Below are positions 12,900 to 23,827 of a stretch of 64,000 nucleotides of DNA, piece after piece. The position numbers and the translations under genes were made by a program. This DNA comes from Capsicum annuum (taxonomy: Eukaryota; Streptophyta; Magnoliopsida; Solanales; Solanaceae). The stretch lies in NCBI RefSeq assembly GCF_002878395.1, contig NC_061121.1:50438766-50502765 (forward strand). Direction: 5' to 3'. Position 1 is the first letter of the stretch. Each line of letters starts with the position of its first letter. A model generated the notes under the pieces. That model had not been told where the DNA came from. It ran no database searches and was given only the letters and a program-made list of their open reading frames with translations.

Positions 12900-13979
12900 G
12901 TCTGGCTCAATCACAAACCATTGTAACCTTGGTTGGATCAACCATAATACCATCCTTAGTCTCCACATGACCCAAGAGAGAAAGAAACTCCAACCAAAAC
13001 TCGCACTTGGAGAACTTAGCATACAGCTTCTCATCCCTTAGTATCTGAAGCACAATCCACAAATGTTCCTTAGGCTTAGCCTCACTCTTAGAATTAATCC
13101 AAGATATCATTTATAAATACAATAAATAAAGGAGTTGAAATACAATCGAAACACTCAAATTATCAACTCCATGAATGCGAAAAGGGTATTCGTCAACCCA
13201 AAGGATATGACAAAGAACTCATAATGACCATATTAAGTCTGAAATATTGTCTTCCGAATATCCAAAAATTTGATCCTCAGCTAGTGATAACCAAATCTTA
13301 AATCAATCTTTGAAAACACCACAACACCCTAAAGCTGATCAAATAAATCATAAATGCAAGGAAGAGGATACTTATTCATAATCGTCACCTTATTTAACTT
13401 TTGACAATCAATACACAAACGTATAGACTCATCCTTCTTCCTTACAAACAAGATAGGCGCACCCCAAGGTGATACACTAGGTTGGATAAATATCTTAACT
13501 AATAACTCCTACAACTGATCCTTCAGTTTCTTTAGCTCAGCTGGGGACATCCTATAAGGAGAAATAGAAATGGGTTTGGTGTTCGACTCAATATTACTAG
13601 CAAAATTAATATCATGGTTCGGAGGCATACCAGGAAAATTCATAGGGAACACATCCACAAACACACGAACAACACGAACAAAATCCAAGAAAAGAGGTAA
13701 AATAATAATAGTATTATGAATATGAGTCAAATAAGATAAACATCCCCTCTCAGCTAATCTATGAGCCTGAATATAGGATATGAGACTCTTAGGACCTGAA
13801 TAAAGCATATCCTTCCAAGCTATCCTTGGCAAATCTAGTGAATCTAAATTCAAGATCTTAGCATAACAATCTAAGACAGGATGATAAGGATCCAACCAAT
13901 CCATACTCAAAATAACATTAAAATCAACCATATCTAACACAATCAAATCTACCCAAGTCTCATAGCCACAAAAAGTCAA
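12900..13979 (-). pseudogene. Ty3/gypsy reverse transcriptase with protease-RT linker
   Basis: The frame at 13509-13979 has YETWVDLIVLDMVDFNVIL then SMDWLDPYHPVLDC, the linker after protease, and ends SPYRMSPAELKKLKDQL, the entry into RT. Further left, in other frames, VFINDIL (13103-13118 region) replaces the catalytic F-x-D-D, and [21 protein letters not shown] (12980-13060) follows. The first catalytic Asp is therefore Asn. Several stops and frame changes are present, so no active RT is encoded. Confidence 0.8.
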
Positions 13980-13988
13980 AACACAAGA

Positions 13989-14174
13989 TCAGTACACCCA
14001 ATCCACCACTAAAGAATCTCCTACAGGGGTAGATACATGAATAAGTATGGCAAGAGGCTCACTAACAGAATTAAAACCTAAAACAAAATATATACACACA
14101 TCGAAGAAAGTTGATTCGAGGTCAAATAACACAGATGCAGATTTGAAATAACTAGGGATGATACTTGTGATCAC
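13989..14174 (-). pseudogene. Ty3/gypsy protease, active site altered
   Basis: The minus strand reads ASVLFDLESTFFDV where related elements have D-[SP]-G-[SA]-T-[FHY]-[SF]. Asp is kept but the Gly is Glu. HVSTPVGDSLVVD follows, the next conserved protease block. It sits between the zinc knuckle and the RT linker. Confidence 0.7.
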
Positions 14175-14199
14175 AATATCAGAAGCCTCCGACTCTGAC

Positions 14200-15150
14200 C
14201 TAATGAGTATAGCATAACACTAACAACGACCACCAATTGGCTGAGTAGCCCCACGACCACTACCGTAGGCTCCACTACCTCTACCTATCATACCTCTGAT
14301 TGTAGCCCTACCTCTCACTGCTGAAATAAGAGTGGCTTTAATCACATAGCAGGGGCAGTCCTTGGCCAAATGGCCAACCTCACAACATATATAATAAGTC
14401 CTATGATCCACTACAATAGGAGAATTAACCACTAGGACCGAATGGACACGCTGTACTACTGAACCAAAAGATCCACGAGAATAGCTAAAATATCTACCTT
14501 GAGAATCTAGCCGAACCCTCCAAAATGGCGCACCTTCTTGATGCCTCTCTGAGATACCCGAGAAATAGATCTATGTGTCCTTTCCTAGTCCCCTATACTT
14601 TGGAATGACACCCCAACTAGTACTATCTAAATCGTGGCTCACTGAAGACTAGGAGGCATAGCAAGCTTAGCTAGCAGAGACCCCACCTACGGAGGCAACA
14701 TAGGCAAAAGCTGAACTCCTGATCTCAAAACACCATACTTAAATGCCGATGCTAAAGGTGGTATAACACTCAGGGTCTAAGGAGTACCTAAAACTAAAGT
14801 AGGTGCAACTGGAGAAACACAAAAATAATACTCTTACACAGATGGAGGTGCCATGCTTGGAGATGGGGGATACCAAATAAACTTAAAGGGGAACCCTCTA
14901 AATAGGTCAACAGATGAATCAACAAACCCTCTAAGACTGAAGTAGAAGAACTCTGAGAAATTAGAGTACAACTTACATCTCTAATTTTCTCAATGCGAGG
15001 CTCAAGATATAGTCCTCTAGCACTCTCCCTAGACAGAGTTGATCCACGGGCTCGCCCATTCTATTGAGTTTGTCCATGACTCGAGGCTTGCCCTTTCAAT
15101 GAAAGCTCTACATCTCTCATCACACTAGACCTATTCCACTCCATCTGTGC
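14200..15150 (-). pseudogene. gag: Ty3/gypsy gag, shortened and broken
   Basis: The ORF at 14220-14432 has YYICCEVGHLAKDCP, a C-X2-C-X4-H-X4-C knuckle whose first Cys is Tyr, followed by an RG-rich tail. Upstream (14450-15150) only scattered non-conserved frames occur and I do not see the gag core domain, so a deletion in gag is likely. Confidence 0.6.
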
Positions 15151-15350
15151 AGAAAGAGTCAAACACAACTTAGAACATAGGGTATGAAAGAACTTCACAT
15201 GATAAGGGATAAAATAAGAAAAGTTTCCTTAAGACATCATATAGCCTTTCAAAGACAGATACGAACGTATATGCACCAATCTACGAGACTATATTAGACA
15301 TCTCATTCTTACACCATTGAGACTAATAAAACCTGTCTCTGATACTAATT

Positions 15351-15938
15351 TGTCATGACCCAAAATCTATAGGTCATGATGGCACTTATCGCGGTGAACT
15401 TTGACAAGTAATCCTATCACACAAACCCATAAACAAGGGGAAAAAAGATAAAAATATCACCAAGGTAAGGCTTCTAGAATAAATCTGAACCATACAAGTA
15501 TAACAAATACAAAAGAAAACATAACCATATAGCTATAACTCCAAAAACTAGGTGTCAACAGTAAAAGAATGTATCTAGTACAACTCGAATCCAAAAGAAA
15601 CACATAAGGTATCCAAAAAACAAGAGAAAATTTGTATATAAAATGAAAGTAAGGACATAGTCTATAGAAAGAGGTAGTAGAAGATATTTGAATGCCTGAA
15701 AATCATTAACTACCTTGAAAGATCCAATAATCACCCGAGTCAAGCAATATAGGGTGCACCTAAACCTGAATCTGCACCAAAAGGATACAGTTGGAGTGAG
15801 TATGGTTCACTTATACTTGTTAGGTATATAGGCCTACCAAGCAAAGTAGAAAATAAAGAACACAAAATACACACTAAGGGCACGTCATGCAATCAAAAAA
15901 TATCCCACAACAGTAGCCCACACCACTTATACTAACAG

Positions 15939-15998
<60 letters not shown>

Positions 15999-17851
15999 AC
16001 AACAACAGTACAACAAGTATAACACAAGAATACATCATATCACATATGGATTTAAGGTGAGATTTCATCTCTTTCTTACTTTAATTCTTGATTCATTATT
16101 CAAAACCCCAAAACCTTATTACTTGATTTATCCCCAAATTTCACTCCTTTTACTTGAATACTATTTCTAATCCTATAATTACTTGTTTTTCCTTTATTTC
16201 ATCTTCAGACCATTTTTGCTTCTTGAATTTTTAACGGATTTCAAAGGATTTACCTGGTAAAGCTTAAAAATAGTTTTTCTTCTATTTGAACCTTATTTTT
16301 AATTTGATTTGAGTTGAATTCTTAGTTTTAGATTTCTAAAAATAGAGGAAACACATTTTTGAAGTAAAGTTGCAATTTTATCCTTTTTTTTAAAACCCAT
16401 TTTAGGGATCCCTTTTGACTCCGAACCAAAAGTAGGTACTATGAGTATTTTTGGATTTGATTTGATCTGTAGATTCTTTATTTCTTATTTTTATTTGATT
16501 TTGGGATCGTTAATGAGGATTAGGACTTTACAATCAAAGTGTAGCAGATTAGTTCGGCGTTTGAGGTAGGTTATGGTTTAACTCTTCAGACTGGGATGGG
16601 TAGTTCATTTGTATAACAAAATACATGTTAATGGTGGAAACTAATCATGATATATGGCTATCTATGTGTTGTGTTTGTATGGGGCTTGTATGTGATGTAA
16701 TTGTTGAATATGAGATATCATATGATCTGTGTGACTGTGCAGGATCTTATGTGATTTTGATAGCCCAGAATACATGTGAATAATTGTATTGTGCTATTAG
16801 AAATGCCTAATATGATGTATTTGGCATATTTTTATATACTCATACTTTGTGGGCATATGAATCATGTGGAAAATTTATGGATAGTAGAAATAGTTAGTGG
16901 ATATTGGCTCACGTGTTTGTGGAATTGCAACATCATGGTTGGTTGTGGAAATACATCTTATGAATTGGTTGTGGAAATACATCATATGAATTGGTTGTGG
17001 ATTCATTGTGGAAATACTTATTTTGAATGGTTGTGAACCTTGCATCATCATTCTCATATCGGCATATGCATAATTTTACTTGTTTTTTTGTTTTATTGCT
17101 TTATATTTACTTGTTTTCATATTAGTGTACTTGATTTATTTCTTATGTTATGTATGTGCTTTAGAAACACTAGAAATACTGGAATTACTAGAAATATTAA
17201 AAACACTAGAAATACTGAAAATTGTTCGCGGTTGTGTGCCAACCTTAAGGTTGTATGCCAATCTCAAGGTTGTGTTCCAACCTCAAGGTTGTGTGCCAAT
17301 CTCAAGGTTGTGTTCCCACCTCGTGCATCATTATCATATAATACATTGCATTTACTTTATTGTGATTTATGTTGTGATTGGATATCCCTATTGATTTGTT
17401 ATATGTCTACATAAATGAACTATGTAACCCCACTAAATTTAATATTTTAGATACATTGGTGAAGTCGGATTTTCAAAAAGATATCATTTTCACAAATTTG
17501 ACCCCCAAAACTCAAAATAATAATTTTCCAAACAGAGGGTCGAAATGAGATTTAAAAGTCATAAAACCAAACCAAACATGTTACCACTCTAAAATCAATG
17601 TTCCGAATCTGCTGGAACAGTCGTTTAGCCATCTGTCATATGGATCAAAAGATAATCACATAAGTGTATAATAAGGCTCTCGAAGCCTAAAAAACTACAA
17701 TATCACACAAAACGCACCAAAATAAACCAGCAATCGTACCAATCAACCCCATACCCCAAAATACCACAATGCGACTATGGGAGGGGTAAAATAGTCATTT
17801 CACATAGAAATACATATTTCATATATTTCATCAAATTCTCAGGTCGTTACA
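15351..17851 (-). repeat. 5' LTR with internal inversion
   Basis: About 2.5 kb. It is collinear with the left LTR at both flanks, but 16047-17410 matches the left LTR segment 8663-10069 in reverse complement. For example, right-LTR GGTGAGATTTCATCTCTTTC at 16054 is the complement of the left LTR at about 10046-10069, and the GTTGTGTGCCAA units at 17230-17310 are the complement of the left LTR units at 8760-8870. Left-LTR segments equivalent to about 8600-8662 and 10070-10390 are missing here. A TA microsatellite fills 15943-15986. Confidence 0.85.
15943..16000. repeat. (TA)n(CA)n microsatellite inside LTR
   Basis: Uninterrupted TA dinucleotides then CA then ACAACAACA. It lies just outside the inversion breakpoint near 16046. 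Confidence 0.95.
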
Positions 17852-18366
17852 TTTGTTACATATTTGACACTATCATTTTTGTTCACTAACTTGATTATTT
17901 TTACATTTTAAACAGCGGATAAAATAGTTGCAGGCTAACAAACACAAAGAAGATTCTTTGCTTGAGTTTTGAAGTTGGTGGTTGTTCTGGGTTTCAATGT
18001 GAATTCTTTATAGATGATACAATCAATTCAGAGGATTTGTGATGAAAAATCTTGAAAAATTCATGAAAGATCAAATTATATTTTATATGAAAGTATCATA
18101 GATTCATCATGGGACGTTATAGATGATCGTCTTGAAAAGGCCTTTAGCCGATTCAGAAACATTCAGTTGACAACTTTGTACTTTTTCATAATTCAATTTT
18201 ATTAGATGCTTTTCATTTTTGGATTGTCGTTAGTTGGAAGTCACAGGTGCAGTGAAGATCTATTTAGTCAAGAGTTGAGATGTTCAATAACCATACTATG
18301 TTAGACTAGAACATGGAGGTGTATCTACTTAAATGAAAAAACTGTATGTTTGTAAAGTGTGCGCAG

Positions 18367-18399
<33 letters not shown>

Positions 18400-20977
18400 T
18401 GATTTATTGGAACATAATGAATTTGAGCTTTTTATACATGCAATTTTCTACTTTAACATAAACACAGGTATCCTAATCTATTATTTATAATTATGAGCTC
18501 GTACTTATTATTTATCATAATTTTTATAAATTCTATATATAAATATATGTTTTACAACAAAAGTAATAGATTTAAATGAATTTGATACCATACACTACAT
18601 GCGCTTTGATCTGCACTGATATGCACACTTCTCCTGCTCAACTATTTATGGAAATCCCCTTACCAACAAAGTCTTAAAAACAACATATTCAAAATACTTT
18701 GACAAATAATTTTTAAAGAGAATAGCGTGTGAGCAACTTTGTTTCTACCCTATAGAGCGCTTGTTAAGAAATATAGTATAGTAATCAATCTAAGAAATAG
18801 GGTTATTAGAGAAAATATACCAAAATCAATGTAATCACTCCATTTGAAGAGAATCGATTAAAAATCCTAAGTTAGCAAACTCACTTCCCTCTATGTTTGA
18901 TTAGAAAAACAGAAATGAAAGGCCTAATTTTAGGTGGGCTAGTGGGATTCAAGTTTGAATTTGAATTTTTCCCGATCTGAAATTAGTAATGTGATCAATT
19001 CACTACCAGTGGCCAAAGTCATCCCGAAGTGGATCACCCTGATGCCTATAATAAAAGGATAGACTTTCATCAGCTACAAATGTGAAGTGATTTTTTTGTT
19101 ATTACATTAAGGTTGCAAAAACCTACTCCTAACTAAACAAAGACTCATTTGAATAGCCACCATCGGTACTAATCTAGGAGGTCAATACTAGCAAGAGACC
19201 CACAACTACCCTAGTTTATTAGGTATAACATGTTTAGGTCAACTATAAAGCCATACTAACCAAATTGGTTTTTCGCAGCCTTATGGAGTCACAGTGAATC
19301 AAATGGTTAGGAAGGGAAGAAATTAAATAATTTGGATAGAACAAAAGGAATTTAAAGTATAAGATACGTAGAGCGTGAACCAAGGTTCATAGGTGGATCA
19401 ATGTCAAAAGGCAAATTAAAGTCATTGATTAGACATACACGAAGCCAAAGAATAGTTAGATGAAGTCGTCGAAACGCTTACAACGCAGTCCCAACTATAG
19501 AAAGCTAACTTCCTAAGATGAATGGGTCACTTTTTGTTCCATACTTCCTGAAAGAACTCTTAACCTCATTACGAGAATATCGATTTGAAAATACCTGAAT
19601 TAGGATTACTCAACAATCCTTGTTAGCTTAACTCCCTTCTCAAGGGATGAAGCCATAAACAGAAAAGTAAATGGACAAACGCTTATGCTTTAGATGTTAT
19701 ATGAACCCCTAACAAGAAACCAAAGGCATGGAGCTATTGGATCATAACTCTTTTTAGTTTGTCCTTAAGGTTCTTCTTTCAACAATCTAAAATCCTTTCT
19801 TCATTTTCAAAAACTTATGTGATAATATTCCTAACAAATATTACATTTGATTTGACTGTACGACATCACTTCCTCAATGTAATAGAAAACTAGAATCATG
19901 GAAGCGATGAAAGCATACCAACTTTTGTCGGCTAACATAATAGATCAATACAAGGGGAAACTATCATAGAAGCCTAAGCTAGCTATCATCTACCCAAAGA
20001 ACAAAGTCTAGTTTTCTTATTGAGATGACCATGAGTGGTCAAGCCTTGTAATAAGATTGTGCACCTAACCTAAGTCTGGGATACTATTGTGTGTTCTAAT
20101 TCTTCTAGTGAGATCTTGTGACCGGCATAGTGATCACAAGCTAATAACAAAATAGAGTGGGGAGAAACTCAAAACTCTTTAAGAATTAAGAAAGAACCTA
20201 CCTCTACCCTAAAGCAGCAGTGAGGCAGACATTGATTCTGCAGAAAGGCAGGATATCTTATAGTATAGCTTACCTAGTACACTAATACTCAGTTATGAAA
20301 GGTTATTACTCGAGTCCAATGTAAAGAAAAACTTGTGAATAATATGGCTCCATATAGTCAGACAAAGCCCCTGAAACCATAACAACGACAAGAATAATTA
20401 TAGGGAGAACGTAAGTGTTCTTGAGCGAGTGCAGACTCATTTAGTATACAAGACTTACATTCTATTAAACCCACCAATTCGAGATCAAAATTTAAGATTT
20501 TTTAAAAGGGGGAGAAATTAGGTTCTGAATAGCAATCAACAACCTTTTCTTATTTTACTTCAGATAGCTTTTCGTCTCCTTCATAGCTGAAAGTTCTCCA
20601 AAAGTATAAAACTTGGAGAAATTTGAACCATCCATTTCGGTGTAATTAGATTCTTTCAATAGCTCATGGACCTGGATATATATATATATATATATAAATC
20701 TAGATATAGACAAGGTGATTTAGAACCTCTCTTTGACTAAGGTTCCTATTTATCTTTATTTTTCTGCTTTTTTTGTCCTTTTCTAAAAAAAATCAATTAT
20801 TTTATTTTAAAAAGTCATCTCCATAATTCACACCTCTACATATTAATAAAGTATAATCTTAATTAATATTAATAATGTGCATAACTCACATACCTCTCAT
20901 GTTCATAAACCCTAATATAGGATAATTAAGAAATCAACTAGATAAATGATCATGATTCAATCTTTCAAGAAGCTCCT
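17852..20977. other. Unclassified spacer between two gypsy elements
   Basis: No long ORF. 17860-18600 is AT-rich with a CA/TA microsatellite at 18366-18399. 18880-20520 has more even base composition than its surroundings and many stops in all frames. It ends with a purine run AAAAGGGGGAGAAA at 20504-20517 that resembles a polypurine tract. A (TA)n run lies at 20676-20696. It may be a decayed retroelement interior or organelle-derived DNA; I cannot decide. Confidence 0.35.
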
Positions 20978-22353
20978 TGTAATGACCCTTCAGGTTATTT
21001 TCTATATTTCTACTTATTTTCATCATTAGAACTTTTATATAGCTGCTCTAAGTTATTTATGACTTGCTGAAACTAACAGTTTGATTACCAGACAGTTTGT
21101 TTAGTTTTTAGAACCAATTCCCTACTTAAAGTTTTCGTTGGTTCCAAATGGCCACCAAGAAAAAATGTTAGTAAGACGACCTTAAATGTGAATTATGATT
21201 GCGCCAACAGCTTTGGAATGTTGATTTTAGGTAGGTGGACCTCTATTTTGGGTCTCGAGGCACTCGGACTCATTTTGACCTATTGGTTGAAAAGTTAAGA
21301 AAATAAAATATGTGTATGGGAACCACATTTGGTCTAAACTACCTCGGATGGAAAGTTTGATTATGACATTGAGTCTGAAATGTCAAATTTAGTTTGATGC
21401 ATAGTTTATTTGCATTTACAGGATTTTAAACGAATCTCAAGCACCCGAACGAGCTCATTTTAGGACTTGAAAAATCTAGTGCACCAGGCTTCAGGGACAA
21501 CGTGATATAGGAACTTTTTACCTTGATAACGACTCACTTTGTAGAAGATATACCATGATCATAAAGGGGTGTCGTGATCGCGACTCGTGTGGCAGATGAA
21601 AGATGGTGCAATCGTGAGGCCTCGGGTCTACCGAGGACCTAAATGGATATAAAATGACACATTTTCCATGATTTTAGGCCATTATTCATCATTTACTTTA
21701 TATTTGGGATGGTTTTTAGGCGTTGTATTGATGAAATATAAGACTTGGGTTAGTTAGACTGTTTAGGCCATGTGGAAACCAAAGAGTTGAAACACTTAGC
21801 TTGTTTCCTTATGCCTTTGGTGATTGGACTTCTTTACTCCTATTTACCATGATAATGCCTTAGATTTCTCATTTTCTTATTTCCTTATGCCTTTGGTGAT
21901 TGGACTTCTTTACTCCTGTTTACCATGAGAATGCCTTAGATTGCTCAATATTAAGTAAAATGCTCTAGTTAATCATGTGTAGGGTAAGTTTGGATTTAGC
22001 TGCTTACGCTAGTAAAGGTTGCCTTAGTTTTCCTTAGAATTAGCTATAGTGTTTGAGAAGAAACTCTACCTTAGGACTAATTATGGCTTGATATACATCT
22101 AAAAGTGGATTTAGATACCTTAATCCTAGTTCAGATAGAATTTTCCTAATATGGAACTTGAGGATTAGGAGTGAACTCTTATCCCACTTTAAGCTATGAC
22201 AGATGTTAGTTTGTTAACCTTTTACGCTTCTTAGAATCTTAGAAATATATATTGAGGAAATATGGGGTAATCTTGATACTTGATGGTTTTGTTGGTCAAT
22301 GTTAGGGTTAACACCTATTGATTATGCTATTACTTATGCTGTTCATAATGTTG

Positions 22354-22387
<34 letters not shown>

Positions 22388-23635
22388 TTTGAGTTTGAAA
22401 GATGATTATACCATTGATTATATACCCGATTTGAGTTTGGAGGATGATTATAACACTATTGATTATCTATCAGTTCAAGTCTGGGTATTGATTATTTTTA
22501 TCAGTTTAAGTCCAGCTATTGATTATTTACTGGTAGAAGTCCAGCTATTGACTATACTTACTAGTTTGAGTCTAGGTATACATATTATGCTATGATGATA
22601 TACTTCTTGTGATTAATAATATCGGGGGGGGGGGTGAGATTGGAAGTAGCAATTTGGTTAAGTTGGAAAATGAGGAAATGGTTATAATGTGGCATGACAT
22701 AAATGGACTCTAGTGTTAAAATGACTATTGACAAATTATACTTTATTAATAAATGAGGACTAGTGAATATATGATGACTAGCTGATAATTAAATTAGTGA
22801 TAAGAGATGGATAGTTAATTAACGGTGACTAGTGTATGAATGATTATAAGGTTGCTATATGTTGGTAAATTATGGAATGATGGTTAATTGATAAGTTGGA
22901 TATTTGTAAGTGATGAATGGTTGCTTTATTCTATCTTGAGTGTACTCTTCAAGCATATGGGAGTCTGTGATGAGTTATTTATTTTCTGCACTAATTGACA
23001 TATGGGAGCCAATTTTTTTACTATGACTATGTGTGTTGGTACTTTATGTTATGTTATTATTATAATCTATTTACTTATCTATTCACAACGATATTGGAGC
23101 TACTTCAGGTTGTCCATAGCTTGACTTAGTTTTATTATCTTGCATTTTATCATACTTATATCATGATTTAGCTCAGTCGGTCGATGAAGCCTACAAAGTA
23201 CATTTTAATACTCATACTACACTTCTATACAGTATAGGTTCGAGTACTAACTACCGTCATTGACCATTGATCATGCTATGTTGATATTTTCAAATATAGG
23301 GTGAGTTCTTGTAGTTTGAGTCACCCATTTCCTTGTCTTTTATATTCAGTTTTTTGTTATCGATACAGATGTTGTTAACTATTCAAAACATTTGAGTTAT
23401 ATTATTATTAGACGCTCTTGTACTAGCTCTACCAAGTCATGAGATGGTAACTTGTACTGACTGTTTTTATCTATTTAGAACACTTGGCTTATTTATATAT
23501 TGTGTTCTTAAAATTACCCTATGTTGGGCATATTCCACCAAATTAATCCATTGTGTTAGCTCTGGGTTATGGTTTGACTTACCTACTAGTGGGATTTGGT
23601 AGGTGCCATCTAGACTCGTAAAATAGGTTGTGACA
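20978..23635 (+). repeat. 5' LTR of the 20978-34295 element
   Basis: 2658 bp, against 3063 bp for its partner. It lacks a stretch corresponding to about 31970-32485 of the 3' LTR, and carries a tandem duplication of about 75 bp at 21805-21945 (two copies around CTTATGCCTTTGGTGATTGG) not present in the 3' LTR. It has a TA microsatellite at 22354-22383 and an 11-base G run at 22624-22634. Confidence 0.9.
21805..21945 (+). repeat. Tandem duplication, about 75 bp unit
   Basis: The segment beginning TTTCCTTATGCCTTTGG and ending near ATGCCTTAGATT occurs twice with a few differences (CTCCTATTT versus CTCCTGTTT). The 3' LTR has a single copy at 32585-32660, so the duplication arose after insertion. 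Confidence 0.85.
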
Positions 23636-23827
23636 AATCGGTATCAAAACCAGGTTGCACTGATATTATTGGTACAAGAGTAAGTGTCTAGTAAAGTCCT
23701 ATGGATTGGAATAATGATGTCCATTTCCTATATTTGGGAGGCTATGGGACATTCTTAGGAGTCCTTCACTTTTTTCGCACATATCATGCTAAGGGTCTGA
23801 GTTGGTTTATAAAAGTATTCCCTTAAC

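Larger units (their letters stand above)
7972..17851 (-). mobile_element. Ty3/gypsy retrotransposon, minus strand, two LTRs
   Basis: The order on the minus strand is 5' LTR (17851-15351), a tRNA-Met primer site (near 15333-15350, TAGTATCAGAGACAGG), gag, protease, RT, RNase H, integrase with a C-terminal GPF motif, then a purine-rich tract (AGTGGAGGATGA, about 10758-10769) and the 3' LTR. The left LTR has lost its outer ~16 bases (the right one begins TGTCATGACCC, the left one only matches from ATCTATAGG), so no target duplication can be read. Coding frames carry many stops. GPY/F in the integrase tail is typical of chromovirus-type plant Ty3/gypsy elements; I see no chromodomain. Confidence 0.85.

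Noticed and set aside
16776..17414. Plus-strand ORFs of 86-124 codons
   Set aside because: They lie in the inverted LTR segment and show no protein motif; a tandem non-coding unit explains the repeats.
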